A DNA stretch of 64,000 bases from Cryptomeria japonica (GCF_030272615.1 NC_081405.1:25312272-25376271), one strand, 5' to 3'; shown: positions 46,566-58,690, counted from the first letter of the stretch. Translations and numbers: made by a program. The notes: generated by a model not told the origin, from the sequence alone.

Positions 46566-47989
46566 AATCATCGAACAAATCAAAACAAAGACATATATTA
46601 GTATGACTGTTGGATTTTTTTCTGTCTTTATCCATTGATGGTAGTACATGTTTCATCTTTCAAAAAACCATAAAAAATCAAAAAGTGAAATAAAAACAAG
46701 TGGTGAAAACTTGGCAACATGTGCCACTTGTGAGAGAGTAACACCTCTATCTATCAGTACTCACATCATATCTTTAGCTCCATCTGATCTAAGCCAATAG
46801 CCATCGCAGAATGCTTGTACACGCAGTATTATCCCAGACATACTTAGCATAGTCACTGTCCTTGATTATTTGAATCAGTTATCCAACTCATATCCCACCA
46901 TGGCTTGGTGATCAATGTAAATATCCATATCAAAGTAGTATCAACAACAAGGGGCAAAATCCCGACCTCACTGGGGGCATTTCGCCTTGAGGGTTTTAGA
47001 CATCAGACCAAACATGTAGCAAGACAACAAGTATCTGAATAATCGACAATGGCAACAATGATACAAGAGGCTAGACATCAAGGAATTGAACTGATTTGAA
47101 CTAAACAAAAGATCTATTTGCAAGATATTTTTCTTGACAAGAATACATTTCAGATAGCATGCATTCTTACTTATGGTTGTTAATTTTTTCTTATCATATC
47201 TCCTAAGTGACTCAAGGATGTTTCAACAACTAGAGAAGCAAGGAAGGAATGTGATGTTTTCTTTATCTGTTGTTTGGGAGTGAAGCCTTCTATTATGCAA
47301 ATTTGCCTTACGACGTGATCAAGTAACATATCACTGAAGACACTTCGGATTTGTATAGGACAAAGGTTAACTCTTGTCTGTTTTACACAAGCAACACTTA
47401 GGTCATCTTGGTTCAATTATATCTTGATGCTTGTGTCATCTTGCAATATCAAAATCCATGTAAGTTATACTCAGGTCATTATGGTTTAATTATACCATGA
47501 TGCTTGTATCAACTTTCAACAAATCAAGGCCCAATGATGAAAACAAAGGAAACACTAACACTTTGATCACAACAGATGGAAACATTTGGGAATGAGAATG
47601 CATTAGCATCATTAGTATCATTTCGTTATCATTATCATTTTAATCTTGCATTAGGTTGCATATCATTTTTAATCCGGCATTAGTATCATTTCATCATCAT
47701 TATCATATTAATCTGGCATTAGGTGGCACATCATTATCATGCTAATATTGCATATAGGTGCATTCACATTATCATTTTAAAATTGCATTTGATTGCATTA
47801 TCATTTTCACATCACATCATACACATCTCATTTTCAAGATACATCTCACATCATACATCTCATTTTCAAGATGCATCTCATCATCATCTAGTCACATTCA
47901 TTATTGCATCCCTCACATGCATATCTATCACATCATCATGAAATCTTTCTTCACTTTCATATCTTCATCACTCATCCAACTCTCATCTA

Positions 47990-48330
47990 TCATGTCTTAT
48001 ACAGTATGTATCTTTCCTGAAACTAGACATTTTGATCAAGTCTTATACGGGATATATCGTTCTTAATACCAGACGTTTTGATCATCTTTGTCTTATACAG
48101 GAGGTGTCATTCCTGAAACCAAACTTGATCTCAATCTTATTGATTCTATCAATCCATTTCATCTGATCCATTCTATCATGTCTTATACAGGATGTATCTT
48201 TCCTAAAACCAAACGTTTTGATCATGTCTTATACAGGATATATCGTTCCTGAAACCAAACGTTTTGATCATCTTTGTCTTATACAAGAGGTGTCATTCAT
48301 GAAACCAGACTTAATCTCAATCTGATCAAT
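47990..48330 (+). repeat. Array of GTCTTATACAGGAT...CCTGAAACC units
   Basis: About six units of 45-55 bp: GTCTTATACAGGATGTATC, then TTTCCTGAAACCA and GACGTTTTGATCAT, with drift between copies. They occur only in the A trailer. Confidence 0.75.
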
Positions 48331-48499
48331 CTTATCAATCCAATCAATCTAATCAATCTTGTCAAATCCATGCATGTCATCAACTATCCACTCTTATATC
48401 TTTCAAATACCTTTCTTCTTCTTTCGGGAGATCATTCATGCTTTTAGTGCACGAACGATCTCCTGAGGGGGCATTATCATATCTAATCTCCATATCAAT

Positions 48500-48770
48500 T
48501 TCATATAAGTCTCATATCGATACCAATTTCATATCAAATTTTCATATCAAATCAATTCTTCATATCTGGGGTATCATATCGAATCTTGACATCAATTTCA
48601 TATCAATCTCATATCGACACCAGCTTCATATCAAATTTTCATATCAAATCAATTCTTCATATCTGGGGCATCATATCGAATCTCGACATCAATTTCATAT
48701 CAGTCTCATATCAACTTTTCATATCGAATCAATTCTTCATATCTGGGGTATCATATTGACAATTTTGACG
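48500..48770 (+). repeat. Three copies of an 80-97 bp unit just before the A 3' LTR
   Basis: AATTCTTCATATCTGGGG(T/C)ATCATATCGA is found near 48553, 48650 and 48731, each followed by ATCAATTTCATATCA-type sequence. The element B trailer has a reduced form at the matching place. Confidence 0.75.
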
Positions 48771-49283
48771 ACAACATTATCATATCGAATCTCCATATCA
48801 GTCTCATATCAGCTTCATATCGACAAAATCACATTAGCGCTTCATATCGAAATTAACTTTTCATATCTAGAGAATCATATCGACAACTTTGGCGACAACA
48901 TCCTATCGAAAAAAAATTGGCGACAAATTGAGCGTTTTCTTTGAATCAACATGTGGTCACACGTTAACTCAAAGAGGGGTAAAATGTAGACACCTAAAAG
49001 TTGCACAATGAATTAAGTGAATTTAATTTATTTAATTATCCCTAATTCTTCCAACTAATTAAATTAAGATTTAATTAATATCCCTATTCTTCTAATTAGC
49101 CTATTAATCAAATTAAAGATTTGATTAAATCCATTTCCTCTAGCCTAACCTATTAATTAAAGTAAGGTTTGATTAAGTACCCTTAGCCATTTAATTGAAT
49201 AAATCTTATTTATTTAATTAAAATCCCCTTTTTCCCTTTTTGATTAAATTCACATTTAATTAAAATCCCTTTTGCATTTAAAT

Positions 49284-49297
49284 AATCTTTCTTTTTT
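49284..49297. repeat. LINE target-site duplication, left copy
   Basis: AATCTTTCTTTTTT lies here and again at 51067-51080, directly after the poly(A) tail. A 14-bp direct repeat is typical of LINE insertion. Confidence 0.9.
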
Positions 49298-49300
49298 AGG

Positions 49301-49828
49301 CCTATTAATGGGCTGCTGAGGGCTAATCTTCAGAGTAAGGGCAATTCAATCCCGGAGTGGACTCCGCCTGAGAAGGGGTGGACTAAGATTAATTTTGATG
49401 GAGCGTCGAGGGGCAACCCAAGAACCTCGGGTGCTGGGGTGATTGCTCGTGATGATCGGGGTAACATTCTGGCCATTGTGGCCAAGAGATTGGTGGATGG
49501 ATCGAACAATGTTGCCGAATGTCAAGCAGCATTGGAAGCAATCCTAATGGCTGGGAAATTGGGAGTCAAGAAAATTCATTTGGAAGGTGATTCTCAGGTT
49601 GTGGTGAATGGAATAGCTCGAGGGCGAATGGAAGCGTGGTTTTTAAACAAGTAGGTGCGTAGAATGCAACTTCTGCTGAATGAATTTGAAGATTTTAAGG
49701 TAACTCATGTTCTTTGGGAAGCAAACATGGAAGCTGATAAACTTTCCAAAGTGGGAGCAAATGGTTCCTTGGAAAATATGTTTAGTTTGTTTGAGGACTT
49801 TAGAGAGTGTAGTCTTCTTGAGTAAGAT
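49301..49828 (+). pseudogene. LINE RNase H domain, 5'-truncated, with one internal stop
   Basis: The plant LINE RNase H (RVT_3) removes RNA from the hybrid during copying. It reads TPPEKGWTKINFDGASRGNP, then SGAGVIARDD, NNVAECQAALEA, IHLEGDSQVVVNGIARG and HVLWEANMEADKLSKVGANG, with the acidic residues of the D-E-D-D site in place (NFDG, AECQ, EGDS, EADK). One in-frame TAG at 49652-49654 splits it; the same frame stays open after that to a stop near 49822. No start codon belongs to it because the upstream polyprotein is lost. Confidence 0.9.
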
Positions 49829-50157
49829 TTCGAGTTGATGGCTTTTTTGGAAAAGTGAACCCAAGCTGGATTTGTTTTGTCTATTCATAACCTTGGCTTT
49901 GCAGGAATTTAAGTCCCTCGTGGTGTGTGTTTTTCAATTTTGCTGCAAGTGGCCTTGAGGTGTTGGTTGATGATGGAGGCGAGTGGTGTGAGTGACTGAT
50001 GATGATGTTGGGAGTTATGCGAAGCATGTGAAGCTCTCATGACATGTGATGGAGGCGGCTTTAAAGGCCCTTGTGTTTTGATTCTTGGCATTTTGTGGTG
50101 AAAGCTTGGTGTTTGGCGGAGTGATCAGGGTTTTATTCTGGGCAGTTGAGAGATAGG

Positions 50158-50886
50158 ATGGAAGCGAATTTCTCTTTAGAATCTGATGGACAATTGCCTG
50201 CCTTGCGTGGGCCGGTCTCGAGGACCAGGCTTTCAAACATCTTCAGAGTGGATGACGATGTCTTCTGGAGGGCAGTTAGGATAATGTTGGGAGAGGAATT
50301 TCTTACTCAGGACTGGCGACCTAGAACTAATCTCGACATTTCGTCTCTTTTTACAACTTTGGCCCTGCAGGTGGGGAAGTCGATTGAGGAAGTGCAACGA
50401 ATTACTTCCCTAGTTTTAAGACCCAAATGGGCAGGAGGTTTGCAGGATGTGGTGGCCCGAGTTGTCATTGGTGTGGGGCTGAAGATGGAGGAGGGCCCGA
50501 GCAGGAGGATTGGAGTGGCCGTTGGGGAGCTGCAGCCTTTTGTTGTCTGGTTGGCTTCTTGGCCGGTCGCTTCGCAGGAGGAGGACGCAAGAAATGGCTG
50601 GGCTAAGATCGTGTACTTTGTTCGCCAGTTGGGGCCGACTGAACGTGTTAAGATTTGCAGGAAGGTGACTCCCATTTGGTCTGAGGCCCCACTGGACGAG
50701 AATGGGAGGCCTTTGGTTCGGCACCAACTTCCAAAGAAATTGGCGATTGTGGTGGAGCATGGGTCGCTGTGTGGAAGCAGGCGTGGAACAATGCTAGGAG
50801 GTGGGAGTGCGGTGCAGGAGGCTGGTCCCAGTAGGGGTATTCCCAATTTCTCCGGAGAAGAAGCTTTGGGATGGTTTCATTGCTAG
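50158..50886 (+). CDS. Unknown 242-residue frame in the LINE 3' region
   Basis: An intact frame begins at ATG 50158; no stop precedes it for several codons upstream. The product has an N-terminal acidic/hydrophobic part (NIFRVDDDVFWRAVRIMLGE), then DWRPRTNLDISSLFTTLALQ, a Gly-rich centre (WAGGLQDVVARVVIGVGLKM), a Trp-rich segment (QPFVVWLASWPVASQEED) and a basic C-terminal third. I recognise no domain and see no signal peptide or clear membrane helix. It starts about 330 bp after the RNase H frame ends and stops about 170 bp before the poly(A). It may be an extra LINE ORF or a transduced host exon. Confidence 0.5.
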   Translation: MEANFSLESDGQLPALRGPVSRTRLSNIFRVDDDVFWRAVRIMLGEEFLTQDWRPRTNLDISSLFTTLALQVGKSIEEVQRITSLVLRPKWAGGLQDVVARVVIGVGLKMEEGPSRRIGVAVGELQPFVVWLASWPVASQEEDARNGWAKIVYFVRQLGPTERVKICRKVTPIWSEAPLDENGRPLVRHQLPKKLAIVVEHGSLCGSRRGTMLGGGSAVQEAGPSRGIPNFSGEEALGWFHC

Positions 50887-52331
50887 GTTGGGTTGGGTGG
50901 GGTTTGTTGTGTGGTTTTTTTGTATATGTAAGCGATCCCTTTTGTGGCTATGGGTCAGGGTAGGATGATATTTGGGTTCTTTTTTGTAGTAGGGGCGTGA
51001 CCCCTCGGTATTGTAGATTGTCTCTCAGCTCCTTAGATTGTAATACTTTTCGATAAAAAAAAAAAAAATCTTTCTTTTTTTAAAAATCCCCCCACTTGCA
51101 AAATCCTACAAATGCAAGTTGCATCCCCTTTTTGGCTAAATTAAATCATTTTAATTTACCAAAATTACCTATTTTCCCTCACCCACTTGCAAAATCCTAC
51201 ATTCCCCTAATCATTCTTCTAGAAGCCCTCTAATCCTATCCTAATCATGTCCTATTCTCCTAATCAGGCCCATCCTTAAAATTGGGGGAGTCACTTCTCC
51301 AAATTTGGAAGAAAGTCTTCAAAATGCATTTAAGACTTTATCTATTTCAACAAGTTAACTCGTCGAGTCTTCCAAACATGTAAGGCTCTTACATAAACCA
51401 CTAATGGTTTTCCTCTATGAGAAAGTTAGCCTCCAAAGTCTTCAAAAGGCATTTAATGCCTCTTACAAACTCACACCCCTTAGCCATGATGGTTGTCCCT
51501 TAACCATTTACCCATGTTGCACAAGAGTTTACCTCTTGGGTAATAGCATGCCTCCCTGGTTAATGACATTATCCATGATGTCACTCCTTGAGGTTATCCC
51601 TGATTGTTTGATTAGCATCTAATGCTTGTTTAGCATCTCCTCAAGCTCTCTCAAGGTGACATTTGTCAACTTGGGATTGGATTGAATCTATCCCATGGAT
51701 TGATAATTTTCAATCCTACCCTTGTTGAGATTGTTCAATCTCAACCATCCATTTCTCTATTTTCCCTATAAATAGAGCCCATTCCTTCTTCAATTCATCG
51801 AGTCTTTTGTGCATCAAAATTATAGTCATTTTGCAGGTTAAGGAGCTCAATCAAGTCATCTTCAAGCATCCAAGCATTAGCATCATATAATTTTAGCTTT
51901 ATTTAGCATGTTTTAGGATATCATCTAGCTTAATTGCATATCTTTTCATAGCATCTTATCTTCATCTAGCTTAAATACATCATCTTAGCTTTCAATTTGG
52001 AATATACTTTGCCTCCTAAACACCTAGCTTACATCCTTCATCTTCATCTTCATCTCTTAGCTTTCACTAGAATCCTAGTTGCATCCATTTCGATTCTAGT
52101 AGCATTTTTCATATAACTTGTTCTCTAGGTTGTCATCTTGAGGATCAAGTGCTCTTCCAAGCGAGGGCCACCTTGAATCTTAGAGATCTTTAGAGATAGA
52201 GGACAATGAGGAGATTTTAGAGTTTTTAATCTATTCACGTGTTTTGATTTTTAACATCTAATGCAATGCTTCATTGGTGTGTTTGAAGTATTTTCCCTCT
52301 TTCAGGTTGAAGACGACATTTCCAACATACA

Positions 52332-55300
52332 AATATTATAATTGAAATAGGAACAAAATAATAAAAGGTATTGAATTTTTAATTTGATGGTGAAATTATA
52401 ATCATAGATGTTATTAATTGACTTGTTATTATATAAGATATTGTTGTTGCAATTTAAAATGGTCGAATAGTTTAGATTGAGAAGGCTCCATAGTCAAGAG
52501 TAACTTTCAATAATTTTGTAGATCTTGTTCAAGTTGTTTGTTATAGGCGTTTCATAGGTTGTTAGGGATATGGTCCAAGCTACTATATTAGCTGTATAGG
52601 TTCTTGCAGATGTTTAATAGGTTGTTAAAAGTATTTCCAATATGTTGCAAGTCTTAAGTTTGTGTCATGGTATAAGGTCTCTTGAGAAGTGCTTTGTGAC
52701 CTTGTGTATCATTAAGGAGATGATATTTTATTAAAATCAATATTAGAGTGATTCTTATTGCTTCCATAAATGTGGTGAGTGTTGGAAAGAATATGCAATG
52801 GGTGTATGAGTGGTAAAATGTTTATGTAAATGTATTGGCAGTGGTCTAGAACATCATAATAAGATTTGTGGACACAAATTGTGTAGGATGAAAATGGAAT
52901 CAAGTAAACTAAGACCTAATCCCATTCTCATGCACACATTGGAATACAAAAGAGCCTAAGGAGATTATTCACTTTGGCCACTTCTAGCAAGAGAGAGAGA
53001 GAGAGATTCAAGGAATACCTTTAGGGTTTCTATTCATTTGTTGCTATGAAGAGGAGATGTAATGAAATGATCAACTATGCTAGAGAGATAAGCAAGAATG
53101 CAGATGTAAACTAAATTACTAGAAATTACAAATCTGAAACTGAGACATTGAGTACTAAGCACAAAAAAGAATTCAGATGTGCACCTGTCACCAGAGTTTG
53201 AGGTTGACTGAGGAGGACCAAGGCGCCACACCCTAGTCTCTGATACTGCACAAAGTTTTCCTTTTGGAAGTTAGGTCCTGAAACTCTTTATTGTTGAACT
53301 GCCACAAAAGTTGCAAAACATAGGGGATCGGGGTGCCATGCCTTGGTCCTAGACCAGGGCGTCATGCCTTGGTCTCAGAAAACTGATATCTTCTTCTGAT
53401 ACTAATTTTGTATCTATTTGTTTCGTCGGTCTTGAAGATCATGCATCTGTCGGATCTCTGTACTTGCACCTGTAACTTGGAAAATGTTGTCTAGGTGGCC
53501 ATATAGAGTTTTGCCTTAGTCGAACCCCTTTTTTCGGTGATATCCACCTCCACAAAATAGCTGGTAATGTACTGAAAATGTGTGCGTAAGAATATTCTGT
53601 ATGTGCGAGATCTTAAATGAACAAGAAAGTAAATCTAGAGTTCTACCCTACGATTTGGAGAGTAAACCCTAAATGAATGTAAATGCTTCGAATCACAAAT
53701 GCAATAATGGATCTAAAGAATGAAGGTAAATCTGAAAATTATTGTTATGAAGATTCTTACAAAGATATGAAAATAAAACGAAATCATACCAAACCCTATG
53801 GGAGAGGTACAAGCCAATCAATAGTCCATGATCTCATATTATTCTTCAACATCTTCAAAGATCCAATTGATGATGAAAATGGTTGATGTAGATTTGATAA
53901 ATGCTTGTTTTTTTATTGAGGACTTCACTTAAGCCTGCACTTTCACTTCGTAAGAGGCTCCTTCAAAATTGCTAGATGGATCCTTCAAAATGAGGAAAGA
54001 AAAGGCTATATGTATGAAACCCTAACTCTATTTTTTTTTTTAATCATAGACTGAGCTAGAATCAATATAATTTAACAATCCTTTGGATTTAAACATAAAA
54101 ATATCACCAAAACATGATCTTGAAATTCGGGGAGAAAAAGTAGGGACCAAGAGGCATCACATCGATCGGACCAACTTTTTCCCAAATTTTTAGGGAAGCA
54201 AGGTATCGTGATTCTAAAGTCAATTCCAAAAGGATGAGATGATTCAAGGTGTTTAGATATGTGAAATCGGGCCTTGAAGGTCGAAATAGGACATAATTAG
54301 GGCTTTTGATGAATTAATTAATTGAAAGATTAAAATAAAAAGGGGTGCACTTAGGGTTAAGGATCCAATTTTATGATGTGTGAAGTGATGAAAGAATACT
54401 TTAGATTTATTAAAATTAATTAATTAAATGCTTAAAGAGAATTTAAAATACAAGATGCAAATGCACTAAGGTGGGTACTAACCTAAGCGTGGAATTGTAC
54501 CACCCAATTAAGGGTGTACAATTTATGATGCTACACAAATAAACACGTTCTAACTTGTTGTAAGGTAGCTCTAACATTTTATAATATGTTGGAAGGTCCT
54601 TTTGCGGTAAAGGAATGTAAAGTAGGTGGTTGTGTCCCTTTGAGGTGATCCTTTGACTTTGTTATGGGTGATGTTTGTTGTTTTTCCTATGTTAGGCAAC
54701 ATTAAGGTAGATTTTATTGTATTTTGGTAGATTGTTCACCTTACCATGTAATCATGGTGTTTCATGTCTATTTAGCAAGCATCTTTCTCCTTGTTCTCTC
54801 TATTGGTAATCATTGGAATTGGGATGAACAATTGGACAATTACAAAAGGTCAACTATTATCATCCTAGAACAATTGATCCATCTTTTGTTGTTGTGTGGC
54901 TAGGGAAGAATTAAAGCAATCAAGTTTACTACCCTTCCAATTTTCTCCAAATGAAATAATGTATCATGTAAATTATGTATTGTGTTTGTGTCATATTTTG
55001 TTGGTTGTTTTATTAATTTCCCTCGTATTATTCACATAACAAAAATTATTCTAAGTGTGAGAGAAGCCATTACGGTAGCTTGTTGAGAGTGTAGAGTTAG
55101 TGCTAACATAGGAATCCATTATAATGCATCGCCAGGTTCAACAATCCATTGATTTATGCATCAAGTGATATCAAATTCCAAGAGGTTTGACATACAGCTA
55201 TACAAATATTCATCCTGGGTGGAGAGAATTTGAGAGAGGTTTCGAGGAGAGCTCTATAAATCAAAGGTTGTTCATGCTCTCATGGCTTGCAGAGGTGGCC

Positions 55301-56269
55301 TCTCCTTATACTATCTTTCCTCCCTTAGTGTGCATGCTCATTTCTTGTCTCATTCAAGTGTCATTAGTTTTGTATTCTTGTTTGCTTTTTGTCTTTTTTT
55401 GTCCTTATTTTGTCTAGTTTTTTGAGTTGTATGTGTGTGAGGGATACACTATGGTAAGTGATAGATATATCACATAAATTTTATGCCCACCTATGAGATT
55501 GTATGGGCAACCAAACCCTAATTGGTGGGAAGAGGGATAAGAGTATAAAAAATGATGCATGATGCAAAGATAATGAAGAAGTGTAGAAAGGGAAGACATT
55601 TAAGGAAGCCCTTCGAGCAGAGGATCTAGAAGAAACCCTAAAAGACGTAGAGTTCATGGTGGGATTCAGAAGAGACGGTACATGGTCCAATGGAGCCCAA
55701 GAAAGAGATGATGACATCCAAGCTAAAAGAGGTAAGAATTCACTCCTTTCCAGGGTGTTGAGAGTTAACCCTAACGAGGAAATGAGGAATGCAATAAAAA
55801 AAGAAGAGAATAGGCTAAAAAATGTAGCCATTTTTTTATACTTGCTTGGATATTAACACTCTTCCAGCCATAGAGTTTTTTGGTAGCTGGTTAAATACAA
55901 TGTGAGGGAAGAAATTGGGGATTTATATTGCATTTTAAATAATGATACAAAATAGATTATTTGTTATTAAAAAAAAAACATAGAATGTAGGAAAGAATCT
56001 TAGAAAGGAAGTATTGTAATGTGGGTAAATCTTTATTTAAGGCCATTCCATGGTCATCAAATGTATCTCAGAAGGAAATTATCTTTTGTTCTACCCCCAA
56101 GTGGATTAATGTAAAAAATGTTCTCGAAATGATGTGGAAATTTCTTCCCCAATTTCTTAAGCCCATTGGCAAAACACTGCAAGTGGAGGAAACTAGATCC
56201 ACTTTTCCTCATATCAATGTCAGAATCTAATATCCTTTGATGAGGGTCTATAAACCAAAGATGAGCCAA
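52332..56269. other. Decayed repeat spacer right of element A
   Basis: No gene recognised. A GA microsatellite lies at 52991-53006. The part 53200-54260 holds decayed relatives of element D motifs, described separately. Short open frames, such as 53683-53886 and 55656-55856, have no recognisable similarity. Confidence 0.5.
53200..54260 (+). repeat. Decayed sequence related to the element D LTR and leader
   Basis: Near 53213-53390 the phrase GGACCAAGGCGCCACACCCTAGTC and two later versions (GGGTGCCATGCCTTGGTCC; CCAGGGCGTCATGCCTTGGTC) echo the D LTR foldbacks. Near 54145-54225 the order AGGGACCAAGAGGCATCAC, CGGACCAACTTTTTCCCAAATTTTTAGGG and ATCGTGATTCTAAAG echoes the D leader unit. It is an old, broken copy of a D-like family. 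Confidence 0.45.
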
Positions 56270-56700
56270 AAACTAATATTGTGGCTAAGTAATAAGTAGG
56301 ATTTGGTGTCGCTATCTACCTCAGAAGCATAATATATTGTAACAACTTTATGTTGCACTCAAGAATTATGGATGAAGTAGAATTTGAAGGAGAGGAAGAT
56401 AGAATTGGGTAAGCCTATTTCCATTTTTTATGATAATACAAGTGTTATTAATATAATATAGTGATGTATTTGAGGAAAAAACACATTGCAATCAAAGTAT
56501 CATTTTCTAAGAGAAAAAGTTGCAAACAAGGAGGTGAAATTAGAATATGTTGAGACTAAGGAACAAATTGCAAATATCTTCACAAAACCTCTTCCTAAGG
56601 ATACTTTTGAGTATCTTTAGAAGAAGTTGGGATCAAGAAGGCTTGGTGGTCTTACGAGATGCTTTAGAAGTGTGCAAGCTGAAAATACAGATGTGTTTTA
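56270..56700 (+). mobile_element. Copia fossil: RNase H end of pol
   Basis: Reading plus-strand frames gives Copia RNase H signatures such as KPISIFYDNTSVINI, FLREKVANKEVKLEYVETK and EQIANIFTKPLPKDTFEYL, the usual C-terminal end of Copia pol. It is broken several times and old. Confidence 0.85.
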
Positions 56701-58690
56701 AAAGGATAATTGGTGTATGGACTTAGAAGGAGTCTTTACAAAAGTTAAGTAATGGAGAAATGGATAGTTGAACTTTTCCATTGATATCAAAGAGGGATAA
56801 TGGACTCAAAATGCTAAACTTATTGAAGAAGAATGGAACTTAAGTTATCTTAGATAGGGGGAGAGTCGAAGACCTAGGTCTTGGCATATTAGATTATTAA
56901 ATTTATGTTAATGTGCCAACATCATTTTGTTTTTTTCCATCAATGACAAATGGGGAGATTGTTGGACATATGTTGTCCTTGATGTCAAAAGGATGTTATC
57001 TCTAAGGGAGATTGTTGGACAAATGTTATCAATTGTTTACCAGTATGCTGCTTACTTTTGTGGCATCTAAAAAAGTTGAGGAAATTGTATCACTGTCTTG
57101 TCATGTCAAGAGAATTTTGAATTGCAACAGTACCATCGATTTATATGACTATGGAATTATTTGGGATATGTTTGTAATATCTTGTTGAATGTACTCATGT
57201 TGATGTAAGTATTTCAAAAAAAATCTTCGGAGTAATTGAGGTAGGTTACTCTGATAGCGAGCTTGGTCTGGTAACCATTATATTTTGCATTTGCTTGTGA
57301 CCAAGAGTTTTTTCCTACAGTTTGAATGGACAGTATGAATACACATGTTTTTGGAATTATGACGTAAGCAGAACATAATTTTTATTTTGTCAATTTGGTT
57401 CTTGTGTTTCTTGTTGACCTAGCTCATGTTCTAGAATGATGCGGTAGTAGTTTGATGTTTGGGGTGTTGAAAATTAAGGGTGGATGCTCCTCAAGACCAA
57501 AGAGATCCTCAGTAGGATCCACATGATATGTTCTCTTGTGTGGAACTATGTGAGAACTTATTGGACCAGACCAATTACACGTTTGATGAAGCTATCTTGC
57601 AGATGAGGTGTAGCGTGTGCCCATCGAAGATTATGCATAGACAACTTTTGGGACCATATTAAATTACCTTGTGGAGTGCATGGTGTATTCCTTTGTTTTG
57701 TGAAGCATGTGGGTTATTTGGGCATAGCCTATTACATGTTCGGTGAAGAAGATTTTATGTGGTTGACCTAAAAATGATTAATTATGTATTAGAAAAACTT
57801 GTGATTGTAATTATAGTTATGACACATAAATATATAAGTGTCTTAGATTCATTTATGTGTGATTCTTAATGTCACATATGTATTTTTGGAGACACAAGTT
57901 CATGTCTTGTGAATAGGAGAATGAGATTTAATGTCGTTTCCCAATTCATGTGCATCATTATTAGATGATCAAATATTGTGAAAGAGAGTGTTTGAAAGTT
58001 GATCAAACTAGATGCAAATTGTATGTTGATGATTGAAGGTCCTAAAATTCTTATCATTCATATTGTTGAGATTGAGGTCTTAGTTACTGAGTGGTTACTC
58101 AAACATAGGCATATGAGATTAATGTTTCTAGTGGGTTGATGCTCACAATTACATTAAGGAGATTGGCATCTTTGGAAGGTTGGTGCCTACTTAACCATTT
58201 TAAATGATTCATTATTTTGTGAGGCTAGATTTGGGTAGTAGATCCAAGCAGTTATTCTCACTGTGTTTTTTCCCATCCTTGGTTTCTACATACGTCTAGT
58301 GTTCATTGTGTGAATGTGTGTTGGCTTATATGTTTTAATTGTTGCATCATTCAGGAATTTAGGTTAAGAAGTTTTGGTGATTTTTGTTTATTGATCAAAG
58401 AAAGTTATTCACGATAATTAATATTTAATAGAGAGTGAAAAATTGGATATACTGATTCATCCCCTCTTAGTATAATGTGTTCCCTTTATGTAAATTAGGT
58501 GTTCGCATGTGTGAATGTGTTCATTATTTAATTAACTGCTAGCATATATGCTTCTAATGATAAATCTATATATTATGATTTTAGAAGTCATCAATGATAA
58601 TGTTTAATCAAGTTGAAATTTTCATATACTGATTCACCCCCCTCTCAGTATATTGGTGTGTCCTTTAATTAGTTGAATGAGTAAGTGACA
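56701..58690 (+). mobile_element. Copia fossil: 3' untranslated part and LTR
   Basis: GGGGAGATTGTTGGACATATG near 56951 and GGGAGATTGTTGGACAAATG near 57005 are polypurine tract plus LTR-start candidates. The right end shows the Copia LTR-end phrase GATTCACCCCCCTCTCAGTAT near 58632, with a diverged copy, GATTCATCCCCTCTTAGTAT, about 172 bp before it. LTR limits are approximate, about 57013-58690. It continues the RNase H fragment directly to its left. Confidence 0.65.

Larger units (their letters stand above)
45080..48984 (+). other. Interior of element A downstream of the B insertion
   Basis: This is non-coding. From about 46680 it aligns with the post-integrase trailer of element B. Before that it holds low-complexity C/T/A-rich sequence and short duplications, such as TCGGGGCTATGGACGC and TCGAGGCTATGGACGC near 45258 and 45325. 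It ends in the polypurine tract CAAAGAGGGGTAAAA. No gag-pol domain was found. Confidence 0.7.
49298..51068 (+). mobile_element. 5'-truncated plant LINE (L1-type) with RNase H and an extra downstream frame
   Basis: About 1.77 kb between 14-bp target duplications. It begins inside the C-terminal part of the RT polyprotein, just before its RNase H domain, and ends in a poly(A) run at 51055-51068. The 5' part with endonuclease and RT is missing, the common result of incomplete reverse transcription. Base composition is clearly GC-richer than the LTR around it. Since it sits in the A LTR, it is younger than element A. Confidence 0.9.
9885..52331 (+). mobile_element. Element A: old non-autonomous LTR retrotransposon (LARD-like, gypsy type), host of four later insertions
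   Basis: LTRs of about 1.56 kb lie at 9885-11442 and 48985-52331, the latter enlarged by a LINE. The termini are TGTAGA...CATA(T/C)A, flanked by AATAA on the left and AATAT on the right, a near-matching 5-bp target duplication. After removing the nested elements about 7.4 kb of interior remains (11443-12893, 15352-15985, 17433-18846, 45080-48984), with no gag, protease, RT, RNase H or integrase similarity that I can see. The leader and trailer resemble those of element B, so A looks like a coding-less relative that would need B-type proteins. LTR divergence by eye is about 5%, the oldest of the nest. Calling it LARD-like is inference. Confidence 0.8.
48985..52331 (+). repeat. 3' LTR of element A, split by a LINE
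   Basis: LTR sequence runs 48985-49297 and 51081-52331, aligned with 9885-11442. It starts TGTAGACACCTAAAAGTTGC and ends TTCCAACATACA, followed by AATAT. The interruption is the LINE described separately. Confidence 0.88.

Noticed and set aside
47758-48066. Open frames in the A trailer
   Set aside because: They follow CATCATATC-type low-complexity repeats; no domain, not conserved with B.
1-58690. The left Copia gag fragment (1-1485) and right Copia RNase H/LTR fragment (56270-58690) as two ends of one element split by the nest
   Set aside because: The intact CPN60A gene lies between them with its own introns, and the nest has its own target duplication within unrelated spacer. Two separate fossils are simpler.
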